From Roseicyclus sp. (GTDB lineage Bacteria; Pseudomonadota; Alphaproteobacteria; Rhodobacterales; Rhodobacteraceae): DNA of 64,000 bases. A program made the position numbers and the translations under genes. The notes under the pieces are model-generated. The model saw nothing but the letters and a program-made list of their open reading frames with translations, had not been told where the DNA came from and ran no database searches. The stretch lies in the NCBI GenBank assembly GCA_018401055.1, contig JAGYLB010000111.1, positions 1 through 64,000 on the forward strand. Direction: 5' to 3'. Shown one piece after another: positions 10,043 to 19,648 of this stretch. Position 1 is the first letter of the stretch. Every line of letters starts with the position of its first letter.

Positions 10043-11867
10043 TTGCCTTGGGGCTTCTTCCGCTGGAAGCTGCCGCGGATGTTGCCGAAGAGGTCCGGTT
10101 TGTACCCGTGCCGCCGCATGATGATGTATTGCTGCGCGAAGGTGATCGTGTTGTTGGCGATCCAGTAGACCAGAAGGCCACTGGCAAAACTGCCCAGCAT
10201 GAACATGAAGACCCAAGGCAGCCAGGCGAAGATCGCCGCCTGTGTCGGGTCGGTCGGTTGCGGGTTAAGCTTTTGCTGAAGCCACATCGAGATGCCCAGC
10301 AAGATCGGCAGCACACCGATGAAGATCAGCGCGAGGATACTGGTGGGTTCCGGTGCGGCCCATGGCAGCAAGCCGAAGAGGTTGAAGATCGACGAGGGAT
10401 CGGGCGTCGACAGGTCGTTGAGCCAGCCGAAGAAGGGTGCGTGGCGCAATTCCAGCGTGACGAAGATCACCTTGTAGAGCGAGAAGAAGATCGGGATCTG
10501 CAGCAGGATCGGCAGGCAACCCGAGGCGGGGTTCACCTTCTCCTTCTTGTAGAGCTCCATCATCTCCTGCTGCAGCTTCTGGCGGTCGTCGCCGGCGCGC
10601 TCCTTGATCTTCTCCATCTCCGGCTGAAGCTCTTTCATCTTGGCCATCGAGACATAGGATTTGTAGGCCAGCGGGAAGAGGGCTGCCTTGATGATCAGCG
10701 TCAGCGCGATGATCGCCCAGCCCATGTTGCCGATCAAGACGTTGAGCGTGTGCAGCAGCCAGAACATCGGCTTGGTCAGGAAGTAGAACCAGCCCCAGTC
10801 GATCGAGTCGATGAAGCGTTCGACGCCTGCGGCCTCGTAGTCTCGGATGGTTTCCCACTCCTTGGCGCCGGCGAAAAGCTGGGTCGTCACCTCGGCCGTC
10901 TGGCCCGGCGCGACATCCATCGCGGGGAGGCGCGCTTCGGTCTGGTAGATGTCGGCGGCCGCGACATATTTCGTGACGCTGGTAAAGGGCTGGTCGGCGC
11001 CCGGGATCAGCGTGGTCATCCAGTATTTGTCGGTAAATCCGATCCAGCCATTCGCCTCGACCGCGACCACCTCGGCGGCGGCGGCTTCGCGCGGCACGAA
11101 GTCGAGGTCGGGCAGGTCGTTGTAGCCGATCTCGTCCAGTTGACCGTCGACCTTGCGCACCACACCTTCGTGCAGGATGAAGAAATTCTGCAGGTCATCG
11201 GGCAGGCCATGTCGGGCGACGATGCCATAGGGGCCAGCCGTACGGTGGCTCCGCTGGTGTTCTCGACCGATTGGGTGACCGAGAACATGAAATTCGCGTC
11301 GATCTCGATGATGCGCCGGAAGATCAGGCCCGAGCCGTTGTCCCAGACCAGCGTGACGGGCGTTTCGGGCGTCAGAACCTCGCCGCTTTCGACCGACCAT
11401 TCCGTGTTGGCGCCCGGCACATCCTCGAAGCCGAGGCTGGTGCTGCCCCCTGGCACCCAGCCGTAGAGGGCGTAATAGGGCTCGGCGCTGCCGACTGGGG
11501 ACAGCAGGCGGACGATCGGGCTGTCCTCGTCGAGCGTCTCGAAATAACCACGCAGCGACAGGTCGTCGATGCGGCCCCCGATCAGCGAGATGGACCCCTC
11601 GACCTCGGGCGTGTCGATGCGCACGCGCGGTGCCTCGGGCGCGGCGGCGGTTGCCGCCTCGGCCTCGGGCAAGGCGGGGGTGCCATCCGTCGCGGCGGGT
11701 GGGAGGAGCGCGATATCGGTGCCGCCTTCCGCGGGTGCCTGCGCCGTGGGCGCCGTGGCATTGGGATCGGTGACCGGCTCGGGCGGCGGGAAGAGGACAA
11801 ACCACACCAGGATGACCAGAAAGCTCAGCGCCGTGGCCAGGATCAGGTTTCTGTTCTGATCTTGCAT
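10039..11867 (-). CDS. yidC: membrane protein insertase YidC (one frameshift)
   Basis: Inserts and folds inner-membrane proteins with or without SecYEG. The N-terminal transmembrane helix (MQDQNRNLILATALSFLVIL) is followed by a Pro/Ala-rich linker, the large periplasmic beta-sandwich domain, and the five-helix insertase core with QQEMMELYKKEKVNP, the cytoplasmic loop, and LLQIPIFFSLY. One frameshift near 11230 separates the front part (ATVRLAP) from YGIVARHGLPDDLQ. Length is about 608 residues. In many bacteria yidC, yidD, rnpA and rpmH are adjacent; here yidD-rnpA-rpmH lie 4-5 kb further right on the same strand. Confidence 0.95.
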
Positions 11868-11965
11868 GATTGTCAGCGTCCCGCGGTTGATATCCTCGCG
11901 GGTTCAACAGATCGGGGGGGCAAAGGTCAAGGGGCGTTTTCCGCGCGGGCATGTCGTGGGCCGGG

Positions 11966-13522
11966 TCACCCCGCGCGCCGACCGATCGCGGAGGGGCGGG
12001 CCAGCGTCTCGTTGTGGCGCGTGGCCCATGCGACCGTGTCCTCGAGCGGCATCGGATGGGCTATGTGGTAGCCCTGTAGATGGGTGCAGCCCATCTGCGC
12101 CAGAAGCGTCTGGACGGAAGCGTCTTCGACCCCTTCGGCAAGGGTCTGCACGCCCAGGTGCCGTGCCATGGACAGGATGGCGGCGACCATGGCCTGCTGA
12201 CCGGGATCTTGATCAAGACCGAGGATGAAGGACCGGTCGATCTTGATCCGGGCCACGCCGAAGCGCCGGATCGCCGCCAGCGAGGCCTGGCCGATCCCGA
12301 AATCGTCGAGGTCGAGCGCGATGCCATGCGCGCCGATGGCGGCGATGGTGGCAAGGATGGTGTCGTCGTCACCCTGTGCCGCCACGGTCTCGAGAATTTC
12401 GACGGTCAGGCGTCCGGGGGCGATATCGAAACGGTCGACCTCCCATTTGAGGTGGTCGGCGAGGGCGGGGTTGCGCAGTTCGTCGGCCGAGAAGTTGACC
12501 GAAACCGAGGGTACGCGCAGCCCGGCCTTGTCCCACAGGCGCAGCGCATCCAGCGCGTGGAACAAGATCACTTGGCCCAGCGCGTCCATGCGCCCCGCGT
12601 CATCGACGGCCGGCAAGAATTCCCCGGGGGTCAGTACGCCCCGGTCCGGGTGGTGCCATCGCGCCAGCGCCTCGAACCCCGAGATCACGCGGGTGGCGGC
12701 ATGGATTTGCGGTTGAAACCAAGGGCGTATTTCACCACCCTCCAGCGCGGCGGTGACCTCGCCGGCCAGATCTGCCCGTGCGTTGCGTTGGCGCAGCAGC
12801 GCCGGTGCAAAGGCGCGCACCGCATTGGGCCCGTTGCGCAGCGCCTCGGTCAGCGCGGCCTCGGCGGCAGTCAAGGTTGCCCCTGCGACATCGCCCGCCT
12901 CGCGCATCAGACCGACATGACCGACCGACGCCGTCATGCGGACAGCGGCACCGCCGATGCCGATGGGTTCGCTCAGCGCGGCGCGCAGGCGTGAGGTGAT
13001 CGCCTCACGCGTGCCTAGACGAAGCGACGGAACCGGATGAAGCACGATGCCAAAGCGTGCATCGCCCAGCCGCGTCACCAGATCATCTTGCCTGAGCGCG
13101 GTGCAGATGCGTTCGCCACAGCGCTGGGCGACATCCTCTGCGGCCTCAATGCCCCAGCGTTCGCCAAGCCTGCCCCAATCGTCGATCTGGATCAGGATGC
13201 AGGCACTGTCCTGGCCGGGCGTTTGCGCGACACGATCCAGCATCGCCAGCAAAGCATCCTGCCCTGAAAGTCCGTTGCGCGGATGCGGCAGCGCTGCATA
13301 GCCCGTATCGGCCAAAGGCGCGCCGCTTGCGGCCAAGGCCAGCGCACGCAAGGCCAGCAGGGCGGGCAGGGCGAAGGCCGTGACCAGAACCAGATCCATC
13401 AGCCCGAGCCAAAGCGCCCCTAGGGCCGTCAGCGGAAACAGCGCCAGCACGTCGATCCGCGTCAACGCCCGACCTGTCGTCACCGCAAGGCGGTTGGCAA
13501 GGCTGCGATATCTCTCGGCCAT
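11966..13522 (-). CDS. GGDEF/EAL-domain protein, probable c-di-GMP phosphodiesterase with degenerate GGDEF
   Basis: About 518 residues: two N-terminal hydrophobic helices ([18 protein letters not shown] and a second one), a GGDEF-type domain, then an EAL domain. The EAL site looks complete: [41 protein letters not shown] and LAEGVED supply the metal- and substrate-binding residues. The cyclase signature is replaced by [10 protein letters not shown], so cyclase activity is unlikely. The likely role is therefore c-di-GMP hydrolysis at the membrane. I prefer the ATG at 13522 (AAAGG upstream) to the one at 13543. It has its own position between yidC and ttcA. Confidence 0.85.
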   Translation of the reverse strand: MAERYRSLANRLAVTTGRALTRIDVLALFPLTALGALWLGLMDLVLVTAFALPALLALRALALAASGAPLADTGYAALPHPRNGLSGQDALLAMLDRVAQTPGQDSACILIQIDDWGRLGERWGIEAAEDVAQRCGERICTALRQDDLVTRLGDARFGIVLHPVPSLRLGTREAITSRLRAALSEPIGIGGAAVRMTASVGHVGLMREAGDVAGATLTAAEAALTEALRNGPNAVRAFAPALLRQRNARADLAGEVTAALEGGEIRPWFQPQIHAATRVISGFEALARWHHPDRGVLTPGEFLPAVDDAGRMDALGQVILFHALDALRLWDKAGLRVPSVSVNFSADELRNPALADHLKWEVDRFDIAPGRLTVEILETVAAQGDDDTILATIAAIGAHGIALDLDDFGIGQASLAAIRRFGVARIKIDRSFILGLDQDPGQQAMVAAILSMARHLGVQTLAEGVEDASVQTLLAQMGCTHLQGYHIAHPMPLEDTVAWATRHNETLARPSAIGRRAG

Positions 13523-13630
13523 GGGCTGCGCCTTTCGGATCATCCGGGGGGCGCTGGACCCGAGCGGTGTCTGCGCCGACGCGCATCGGATAGTCGGCCA
13601 AGACCTGACAGGCGCTTAACGTCGGAGGCT

Positions 13631-14516
13631 TCAGTCCTTCGAATTTTCCGCAGTTGCCGCCTGCGCCAGCCCGGCGAAATCGAACAGGTCGGTGTCCAGC
13701 AGATGCGAGGGCCGGGCCGTCATCAGCGCGGAGAAGATCTTGCCCCGGCGGCCCGGCGCGCGCGCCTCCCATTCGTCGAGCATACGCTTGATCACCTGTC
13801 GCTGCAGGCCGTCCTGGCTGCCGCACAGGTCGCAAGGGATGATCGGATAGCCCATGGCGCGCGAAAATGCCTCGCAATCGGCCTCGGACACATGCGCCAG
13901 CGGGCGGTGTACAAACAGGTCGCCCTCGTCGTTGAGCAGACGCGGCGGCATGGTCGCAAGCTTGCCGCCATGAAACAGGTTGAGGAAAAATGTCTCCAGA
14001 ATGTCGTCGCGGTGATGGCCGAGGACGACGGCGGAACACCCCTCCTCCCGCGCGATGCGGTAGAGGTTGCCGCGCCGCAGCCGCGAGCACAGCGCGCAGA
14101 TAGGTCCGGCCCTGCGGGACCTTGTCCATCACGATGGAATAGGTGTCGGCGTATTCGATGCGGTGCGGCACGCCCATCTCGGTCAGGAACTCGGGCAGGA
14201 CGGTCGCAGGGAACCCCGGCTGCCCCTGATCGAGGTTGCACGCGAGGATGTCGACGGGCAGAAGCCCGCGCCATTGCAGTTCGGTCAGGGCCGCCAGCAG
14301 CGTATAACTGTCCTTGCCACCTGACAGACAAACGAGCCAGCGTTGCCGTGGCGCGGAGGGATCCCGGTCGACCATGCCGTAGCGGTCGATCGCTTCCCGG
14401 GTCTCGCGGATGATACGCTTGCGCAGCTTGCGGAACTCGGTGGTTTTCGGCGCACCATGGAACAGAGGGTGGATGTCGTCGCCCGCGTCTGCGGCGATGT
14501 CGTCACGGTCAAGCAT
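13631..14516 (-). CDS. ttcA: tRNA 2-thiocytidine(32) synthetase TtcA (frameshift)
   Basis: Thiolates cytidine 32 of some tRNAs, using ATP and a 4Fe-4S cluster. The PP-loop [21 protein letters not shown], the HHRDD region and [12 protein letters not shown] (CxxC of the cluster site) are present. The central part changes frame near 14090: front sequence up to GRTYLRAV continues as [16 protein letters not shown] in another frame, then [16 protein letters not shown] runs to the end. The total of about 294 residues suits the family. Confidence 0.92.
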
Positions 14517-14658
14517 GGGGCGTGTCCTTGTTGCGCGCGGCCTGGGTATGGGGCCGGGGCCGGGCAGGCGTCAAGCGGCGTGGGGGGAAACCCTACTTTG
14601 CGGATCAGCAGGCCTGAGTCATCCTCGGCCCGACCCTTCCCCGAGCCGAGGCCCGACC

Positions 14659-15576
14659 ATGCCCCTTTTCGTCACTCGCCGCAGCTTCAACGCGTCAACC
14701 GGCCGGTTCACGCACAACCGTGCCAGCGTCACGCGGCATGTGGCCGTGCCTGACGCAACGTCGCCCGGTGGGGATCACATCGTGGATCAGGCCACCTGGC
14801 TCAGCCTCGTCAAGCAAGGGGCGCAGGCGGGCGAGATCTTGATTTTCATCCACGGCTTCAACACCGAACAGGCCGAGATGCTGGAGCGCCGCCGCAAGAT
14901 CGAGCTGGGCCTTGCTGCTGTCGGCTGGACCGGATTGGTCATCGGGTTTGACTGGCCCAGCGACGGCACCGTTCTGGGCTATCTGAGCGACAGGGGCGAT
15001 GCCAAGCACACCGCCCCTTATCTTGTGGTCGATGCCATCGGCCCGATCCTGAACCTGCGGCCGCAACCAAAGGTCCACCTTCTGTGCCATTCGATGGGCA
15101 GCTATCTGACTTTGCGGGGCTTTTCCGGCGTGGGTGACGGTGGCGCGCCGGGCACGGTGCCTTGGGGGGTGGATCAGGTCGCCTTTGTCGCCGCCGACGC
15201 CGACAAGCCATGGATGGAAAGCGGGGCCTGGGGCGCGCTGGTGATGGATTTGCGCTGCAAGCGGCTGACCAATTATTATTCCACCTTCGACCGCGTGCTG
15301 AGCCTGTCCGAGGGTATCGTGCACGGCCAGCAGCGTGCCGGGCGCAACGGGATGCCCGTGGCGATCCCTTCGCGATTTCATGACGTCTATTGCGGCGCGC
15401 AGTACGAGGCCAAGGTGCCGCCCTCGGGCAAGACGATGCGCGGCTCGCACACCTGGTATTTCGACGATCCGGGCTTCTATGCCGATCTGGCGCAGACGCT
15501 TGCGGGTGCCGATCCGGCGACGATGCCCACCCGGCGACCTGTGGCCGGGTCGTCCGACCTTGCGCTGTTGACCTGA
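14659..15576 (+). CDS. alpha/beta hydrolase, DUF900-type
   Basis: 305 residues with an alpha/beta-hydrolase core. ILIFIHGFNTE supplies the oxyanion-hole loop, VHLLCHSMGSY the nucleophile elbow with Ser, and a His near the end (GSHTWYF) could complete a triad; the Asp is less clear. The arrangement matches the DUF900 family of uncharacterised esterases. No signal peptide is visible, so it is probably cytoplasmic. The substrate is unknown. I chose the ATG at 14659; the upstream part of the open frame overlaps ttcA on the other strand and has no family sequence. Confidence 0.82.
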   Translation: MPLFVTRRSFNASTGRFTHNRASVTRHVAVPDATSPGGDHIVDQATWLSLVKQGAQAGEILIFIHGFNTEQAEMLERRRKIELGLAAVGWTGLVIGFDWPSDGTVLGYLSDRGDAKHTAPYLVVDAIGPILNLRPQPKVHLLCHSMGSYLTLRGFSGVGDGGAPGTVPWGVDQVAFVAADADKPWMESGAWGALVMDLRCKRLTNYYSTFDRVLSLSEGIVHGQQRAGRNGMPVAIPSRFHDVYCGAQYEAKVPPSGKTMRGSHTWYFDDPGFYADLAQTLAGADPATMPTRRPVAGSSDLALLT

Positions 15577-15643
15577 CACCGGCCTTGCCCGCCGCGCGCG
15601 TCGGGTTACGTGGCGTGATGACGCAACGCCTTGGGGGTCCTTC

Positions 15644-16171
15644 ATGCGACTGATCGTGCTCCTTACCGCCACCCTGATGCTGGCGGCCTGCGGCGGGCGG
15701 CCATCTCTGGAGGATGCGCCGCTGAGCGAGGCGCAACTGCACCTCGAGGAGTTCTTCGAGGGCGATCTGATAGCCTATGGCCAGTTTCAGGATGTCTTCG
15801 GCACCGTCCGCCGCCGCTTTGTCGTCGAGATCGAAGGCACATGGGACGGCGAGACACTGCGGTTGGTCGAGGATTTCACCTATGAGGACGGATCGACCGA
15901 GCAACGCATCTGGACCTTGACCAAGACCGGACCGGACAGTTGGCAGGGCACGGCGCCGGGCGTGATCGGCATGGCCACTGGGCAAGAACGCGGCGATACG
16001 TTCAACTGGCAATACACCATCGACCTGCCCGTGCCGGGCGGCGAGACAATGCGCGTCAGCTTTGACGACTGGATGTGGCTCTTGTCCGAGGACAGGCTTT
16101 TGAACCGGGCCTACATGTTCCGGTACGGCGTGCGGATCGGCGAGGTCATCATCAGCTTCGAGCGGCTCTAG
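15644..16171 (+). CDS. DUF3833-type lipoprotein
   Basis: 175 residues with a lipoprotein signal (LIVLLTATLMLAAC, Cys at about residue 18). The mature part contains HLEEFFEGDLIAYGQFQDVFG and FDDWMWLLSEDRLLNRA, characteristic of the DUF3833 family, found as single envelope lipoproteins in proteobacteria. Function is unknown. It is read toward yidD, with which it converges; only 8 bp separates the two stops. Confidence 0.88.
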   Translation: MRLIVLLTATLMLAACGGRPSLEDAPLSEAQLHLEEFFEGDLIAYGQFQDVFGTVRRRFVVEIEGTWDGETLRLVEDFTYEDGSTEQRIWTLTKTGPDSWQGTAPGVIGMATGQERGDTFNWQYTIDLPVPGGETMRVSFDDWMWLLSEDRLLNRAYMFRYGVRIGEVIISFERL

Positions 16172-16179
16172 CGCCCCGG

Positions 16180-16401
16180 TCAGTCCGGCACATTGTCCAC
16201 ACCGGACCCGCCCCAGGGGTGACAGCGCCCGATACGCCGGGCGGCAAGCCACGCCCCTTTGAGCGCGCCGTGTTTTTCCAGCGCTTCCATTGCATAGGCC
16301 GAACAGGTCGGATGGTAGCGGCAGCCATGACCGACCCATGGGCTGAACACCAAGCGATAGAACCGCACCGGCAGCGACACGACATAGGCCATTGGCGTCA
16401 T
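16180..16401 (-). CDS. yidD: membrane protein insertion efficiency factor YidD
   Basis: 73 residues. The N-terminal amphipathic region ([16 protein letters not shown]) and the [11 protein letters not shown] and [12 protein letters not shown] motifs, with their conserved cysteines, are diagnostic of YidD, a small protein that assists YidC-dependent insertion. The ATG overlaps the stop of rnpA by ATGA, as commonly seen in the rpmH-rnpA-yidD operon. Confidence 0.95.
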   Translation of the reverse strand: MTPMAYVVSLPVRFYRLVFSPWVGHGCRYHPTCSAYAMEALEKHGALKGAWLAARRIGRCHPWGGSGVDNVPD

Positions 16402-16796
16402 TTGTGCAGCATCCTCAGCGCCTTGGCCAGATCGGTCTTGAGTTGGTCAAAGGGCAGGTCGGCCGTGGCTTCGGCGCGGCCGACCAGAACGTAATCCCAA
16501 CCCGCGCGCCCGTCCACGGGCAGGATGGCACGGGCGATCTCGCGCAGGCGACGCTTGGCGCGGTTGCGCGCAACGGCATTGCCGACCTTTTTGGAGCAGG
16601 TATAGCCGATGCGGATGGGGCTTGCCGCCTGTTCGTCATCGCCCCGCATCCTGCTCTGCAGCAAAAACCCCGGCATCGGCTGGCGACGGGCGCGGGCGGC
16701 GCGCAAGAAATCCGCGCGCTGCTTGAGGACCGAGAGCTTCACAACAGAAAAAGCCCCCGGCGAGTCATCGCCCGGCGGAGGCGTCTCAAGGGTCAC
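16398..16796 (-). CDS. rnpA: ribonuclease P protein component
   Basis: Protein subunit of RNase P, which matures the 5' ends of tRNAs. The helix [22 protein letters not shown] holds the RNR signature that contacts the RNA subunit. I chose the GTG at 16796, giving 132 residues and a start ([11 protein letters not shown]) like that of related rnpA genes; a later GTG before KLSVLKQR is the alternative. It follows rpmH by 14 bases and overlaps yidD. Confidence 0.93.
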   Translation of the reverse strand: MTLETPPPGDDSPGAFSVVKLSVLKQRADFLRAARARRQPMPGFLLQSRMRGDDEQAASPIRIGYTCSKKVGNAVARNRAKRRLREIARAILPVDGRAGWDYVLVGRAEATADLPFDQLKTDLAKALRMLHK

Positions 16797-16810
16797 AACC
16801 CCGGCCTGCG

Positions 16811-16948
16811 TCAGGCGCTGAGAGATTTCCGGCCGATCGCGCGACGCGCGTTCAGGATCTTGCGGCCGGCCTTGGTGGCCATGCGGGCACGGAACCCGTG
16901 GCGCCGCTTGCGCACGAGGTTCGAGGGCTGATAGGTCCGCTTCGACAT
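16811..16948 (-). CDS. rpmH: 50S ribosomal protein L34
   Basis: 45 codons read [16 protein letters not shown], then [20 protein letters not shown] and end in KSLSA, an unmistakable L34. The ATG has GGAGA seven bases upstream. One residue differs from the usual pattern: RRAIGRKS where an Arg or Lys is normal in place of Ile. It is first in the rpmH-rnpA-yidD operon. Confidence 0.97.
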   Translation of the reverse strand: MSKRTYQPSNLVRKRRHGFRARMATKAGRKILNARRAIGRKSLSA

Positions 16949-17030
16949 CTGATTTCTCCGTCACTGGTTCGGGCCGGGTCGCTACACGAGCGCGCCTCAT
17001 CGACCCAAGGGAATCCCCGATGAAGCCCGG

Positions 17031-17059
17031 GCAATACGGAATGCCGCGCAGCCTGTCAA
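17031..17059 (-). promoter_or_regulatory. probable sigma-70 promoter of rpmH-rnpA-yidD
   Basis: On the minus strand TTGACA (17054-17059) and TATTGC (17031-17036) are separated by exactly 17 bp, about 80 bp before the rpmH start. This is a strong housekeeping-type promoter at the expected place. Confidence 0.7.
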
Positions 17060-17440
17060 TGAAGAGCGGGGTACGCCCGGGCGATTTTCACCGCGCGCCA
17101 GAGCAGCGGCCATATCGGCGATCTGTTCGTTCAACAACACCCGCACACAGGCCAGTCGCAGCGCGGCGGTCAGCACGCCTTCTCCCGGTTGCCGGACCCC
17201 GTCGAAGCGTCCCGCGTGGATGAGGGCGCGCCCCGCAGGGCAGGTGCTGACCGGAAGGCGTTCCATGGGGCCACCTTCTGAAACATCCGCACCCAAAGGT
17301 TACGTTGTCGCGGCCGGATCGTCACGAAAACCCGCGTTCCCGTCACGCCCCATCAAGCCCCTGTGAACTTGTCGCCTTTGCCCTGTCGCATCGACGCGGG
17401 CTGACGCATTCACTGGACATCGCCAAAGGACAGTGCCCCC

Positions 17441-19609
17441 ATGACCGACATCGTGCCCCAGACCCGCAAATCCCCCCTCGGCCGCAATTTGCCGCTGATC
17501 GCCATCGCCCTCGGCGCGTTGGTGGGCTGGTGGTATCTCGGCGACCGCATCAGTTTTCAAACGCTGGCCGACAACCGCGAGGCACTGATCGCCCTGCGCG
17601 ACGCGCATTACCTTGCCGCCGTCATGGGGTTCATCGCGCTCTATGCGGTCATCGTGGCCTTTTCACTGCCGGGCGCCACCATCGCAACGCTGACGGGCGG
17701 GTTTCTCTTTGCCACCTTTCCGGGCGCGCTGTTCAACATCGCGGGTGCGACACTGGGCGCCACGGCCATCTTTCTGGCGGCGCGCAGCGGCATCGGCGCA
17801 GGCATGGCGGCGCGGCTGGAAGGGTCCGAGGGGCTGGTCAAGCGCATTAAGGACGGGATCGACGACAACCAGTGGTCGATGCTGTTCCTGATCCGTCTGG
17901 TGCCCGTGGTGCCCTTCTTCCTCGCCAATCTCATCCCGGCCTTTCTCGACGTGCCGCTGCGGCGCTTCGTGATCTCGACCTTCCTCGGCATCATGCCGGG
18001 CGCAGTGGTCTTCACCTCGGTGGGCGCGGGCCTGTCCGAGGTCTTCGCCCGCGGCGAGACGCCCGATCTTGGCATCATCTTCGAGCCGCAGATCCTGTTG
18101 CCGCTGCTGGGCCTCTCGGCGCTGGCGCTTCTGCCTGTCCTCCTCAAGCTGGTGCGCGGCCGTCCCGGCTGGACACCACCCGAAGGGGCCCTGACCATGT
18201 CGCGCATCAAGACCGATATCTGCATCATCGGCGCAGGCTCTGGCGGGCTGTCGGTCGCCGCCGGTGCCGTGCAGATGGGGGCGGATGTCGTCTTGATCGA
18301 AGCGCACAAGATGGGTGGCGATTGCCTGAACTACGGCTGTGTGCCCTCCAAGGCGTTGCTGGCCGCGGGTCACAAGGCCCATGCGACGGCGCAAGACGCC
18401 TTTGGCACCCAAGGCCACGCCAGTACCCCCGATTTCGCCGCCGCCAAGGACCATGTGCAGGCCACCATTGACCACATCGCCCCCGTTGACAGCCAGGAGC
18501 GGTTCGAAGGGCTAGGCGTACGGGTGATCCGCGAAAGGGCACGCTTCATCTCGGATACCGAGGTGCAGGCGGGCGATCAAATCATCACCGCGCGCCGATT
18601 CGTCATTGCCACCGGGTCGCGCCCCTTTGTGCCGCCGATCCCGGGGCTGGAGGCGACGCCGCATCACACCAACGAGACGATTTTTGACCTGCGCGAGCGG
18701 CCCGGGCATCTCATCATCATTGGCGGCGGCCCCATCGGAATGGAGATGGCGCAGGCGCATCGCCGCCTTGGCTGCCGCGTCACTGTGCTGGAGGGGCAAA
18801 AGGCGCTGGGCCGCGACGACCCCGAGGCCGCGGCCATCGTGCTCGATGCCTTGCGCCGCGATGGCATCGAAATCCTGGAGGGCGCTCAGGTCGCTTCCAC
18901 TTCGGGCACCGAGGGCGCGATTGTGGTCCAAACTGTCGATGGGCGCGCGATCGAGGGAACGCATCTGCTGGTCGCGGTCGGCCGCCAAGTGAATGTCGAC
19001 GGCCTCGATCTCGACAAGGCGCATGTGGCCCATGACCGGCGCGGCGTGACCGTCGACAGCGGCCTGCGCTCGACCAACAAGCGGGTTTATGCCGTCGGCG
19101 ATGCGGCGGGCGGTCTGCAGTTCACCCATGTCGCGGGATACCATGCAGGCGTCATCATCCGCCCGATGCTGTTCGGCGTGCCCGCCAAGGCGCGCAAGGA
19201 TCACATTCCGTGGGTCACCTACACCGATCCCGAACTGGCGCAGGTCGGCCTGACCGAGGCCGAGGCGCGTGCGAAGCATGGGGATCGGCTGTTCGTGGCC
19301 CGTGCCGATTTCGCCGATAACGACCGCGCCATTGCCACCGGGCAGGCGCATGGTTTCGCCAAGGTCATGGTGGTCAAAGGGCGGCCGGTAGGGGCAACGA
19401 TCGTCGGGCCGCAGGCGGGCGAATTGATCCAGATCTGGGCGCTGGCCATTGCCAATCGGCTCAAAATGTCGGCCATCGCGGGCATGGTCGCGCCCTATCC
19501 GACACTGGGGGAGATTAACAAACGCGCCGCGGGGGCCTATTTCTCTCCCAAACTGTTTGAAAGCCCTATGGTCAAAAAGGTCGTGCGTCTGGTTCAGCGC
19601 TGGCTTTGA
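17441..19609 (+). CDS. fusion of a TVP38/DedA-like membrane domain and a dihydrolipoamide dehydrogenase/mercuric reductase-like flavoprotein
   Basis: 722 residues in one intact frame. Residues 1 to about 245 form a TVP38/TMEM64 (SNARE-associated/VTT) membrane domain with several helices and FLIRLVPVVPFFLANL. From about residue 250 (MSRIKTDICIIGAGSGGLSV) there is a complete class I pyridine nucleotide-disulfide oxidoreductase: FAD-binding GAGSGGLS, redox-active pair in GGDCLNYGCVPSK, NAD(P) motif IIIGGGPIGMEMAQ, and the dimerisation domain to the stop. The ATG at the domain junction (18198) could be an internal start. The fusion suggests a membrane-anchored reductase; the disulfide substrate is not known. 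Confidence 0.9.
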   Translation: MTDIVPQTRKSPLGRNLPLIAIALGALVGWWYLGDRISFQTLADNREALIALRDAHYLAAVMGFIALYAVIVAFSLPGATIATLTGGFLFATFPGALFNIAGATLGATAIFLAARSGIGAGMAARLEGSEGLVKRIKDGIDDNQWSMLFLIRLVPVVPFFLANLIPAFLDVPLRRFVISTFLGIMPGAVVFTSVGAGLSEVFARGETPDLGIIFEPQILLPLLGLSALALLPVLLKLVRGRPGWTPPEGALTMSRIKTDICIIGAGSGGLSVAAGAVQMGADVVLIEAHKMGGDCLNYGCVPSKALLAAGHKAHATAQDAFGTQGHASTPDFAAAKDHVQATIDHIAPVDSQERFEGLGVRVIRERARFISDTEVQAGDQIITARRFVIATGSRPFVPPIPGLEATPHHTNETIFDLRERPGHLIIIGGGPIGMEMAQAHRRLGCRVTVLEGQKALGRDDPEAAAIVLDALRRDGIEILEGAQVASTSGTEGAIVVQTVDGRAIEGTHLLVAVGRQVNVDGLDLDKAHVAHDRRGVTVDSGLRSTNKRVYAVGDAAGGLQFTHVAGYHAGVIIRPMLFGVPAKARKDHIPWVTYTDPELAQVGLTEAEARAKHGDRLFVARADFADNDRAIATGQAHGFAKVMVVKGRPVGATIVGPQAGELIQIWALAIANRLKMSAIAGMVAPYPTLGEINKRAAGAYFSPKLFESPMVKKVVRLVQRWL

Positions 19610-19648
19610 GGATCGGGGGCTGTCTGTCTCGGCAAGGGCGTAAACCGC

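Noticed and set aside
10048..11466. 472-codon open frame antisense to yidC
   Set aside because: Shadow of yidC on the other strand, with a charge-rich composition and no domain.
16997..17296. 99-codon minus-strand open frame upstream of rpmH
   Set aside because: It covers the rpmH promoter (TTGACA-17-TATTGC), has no family resemblance and no clear ribosome site.
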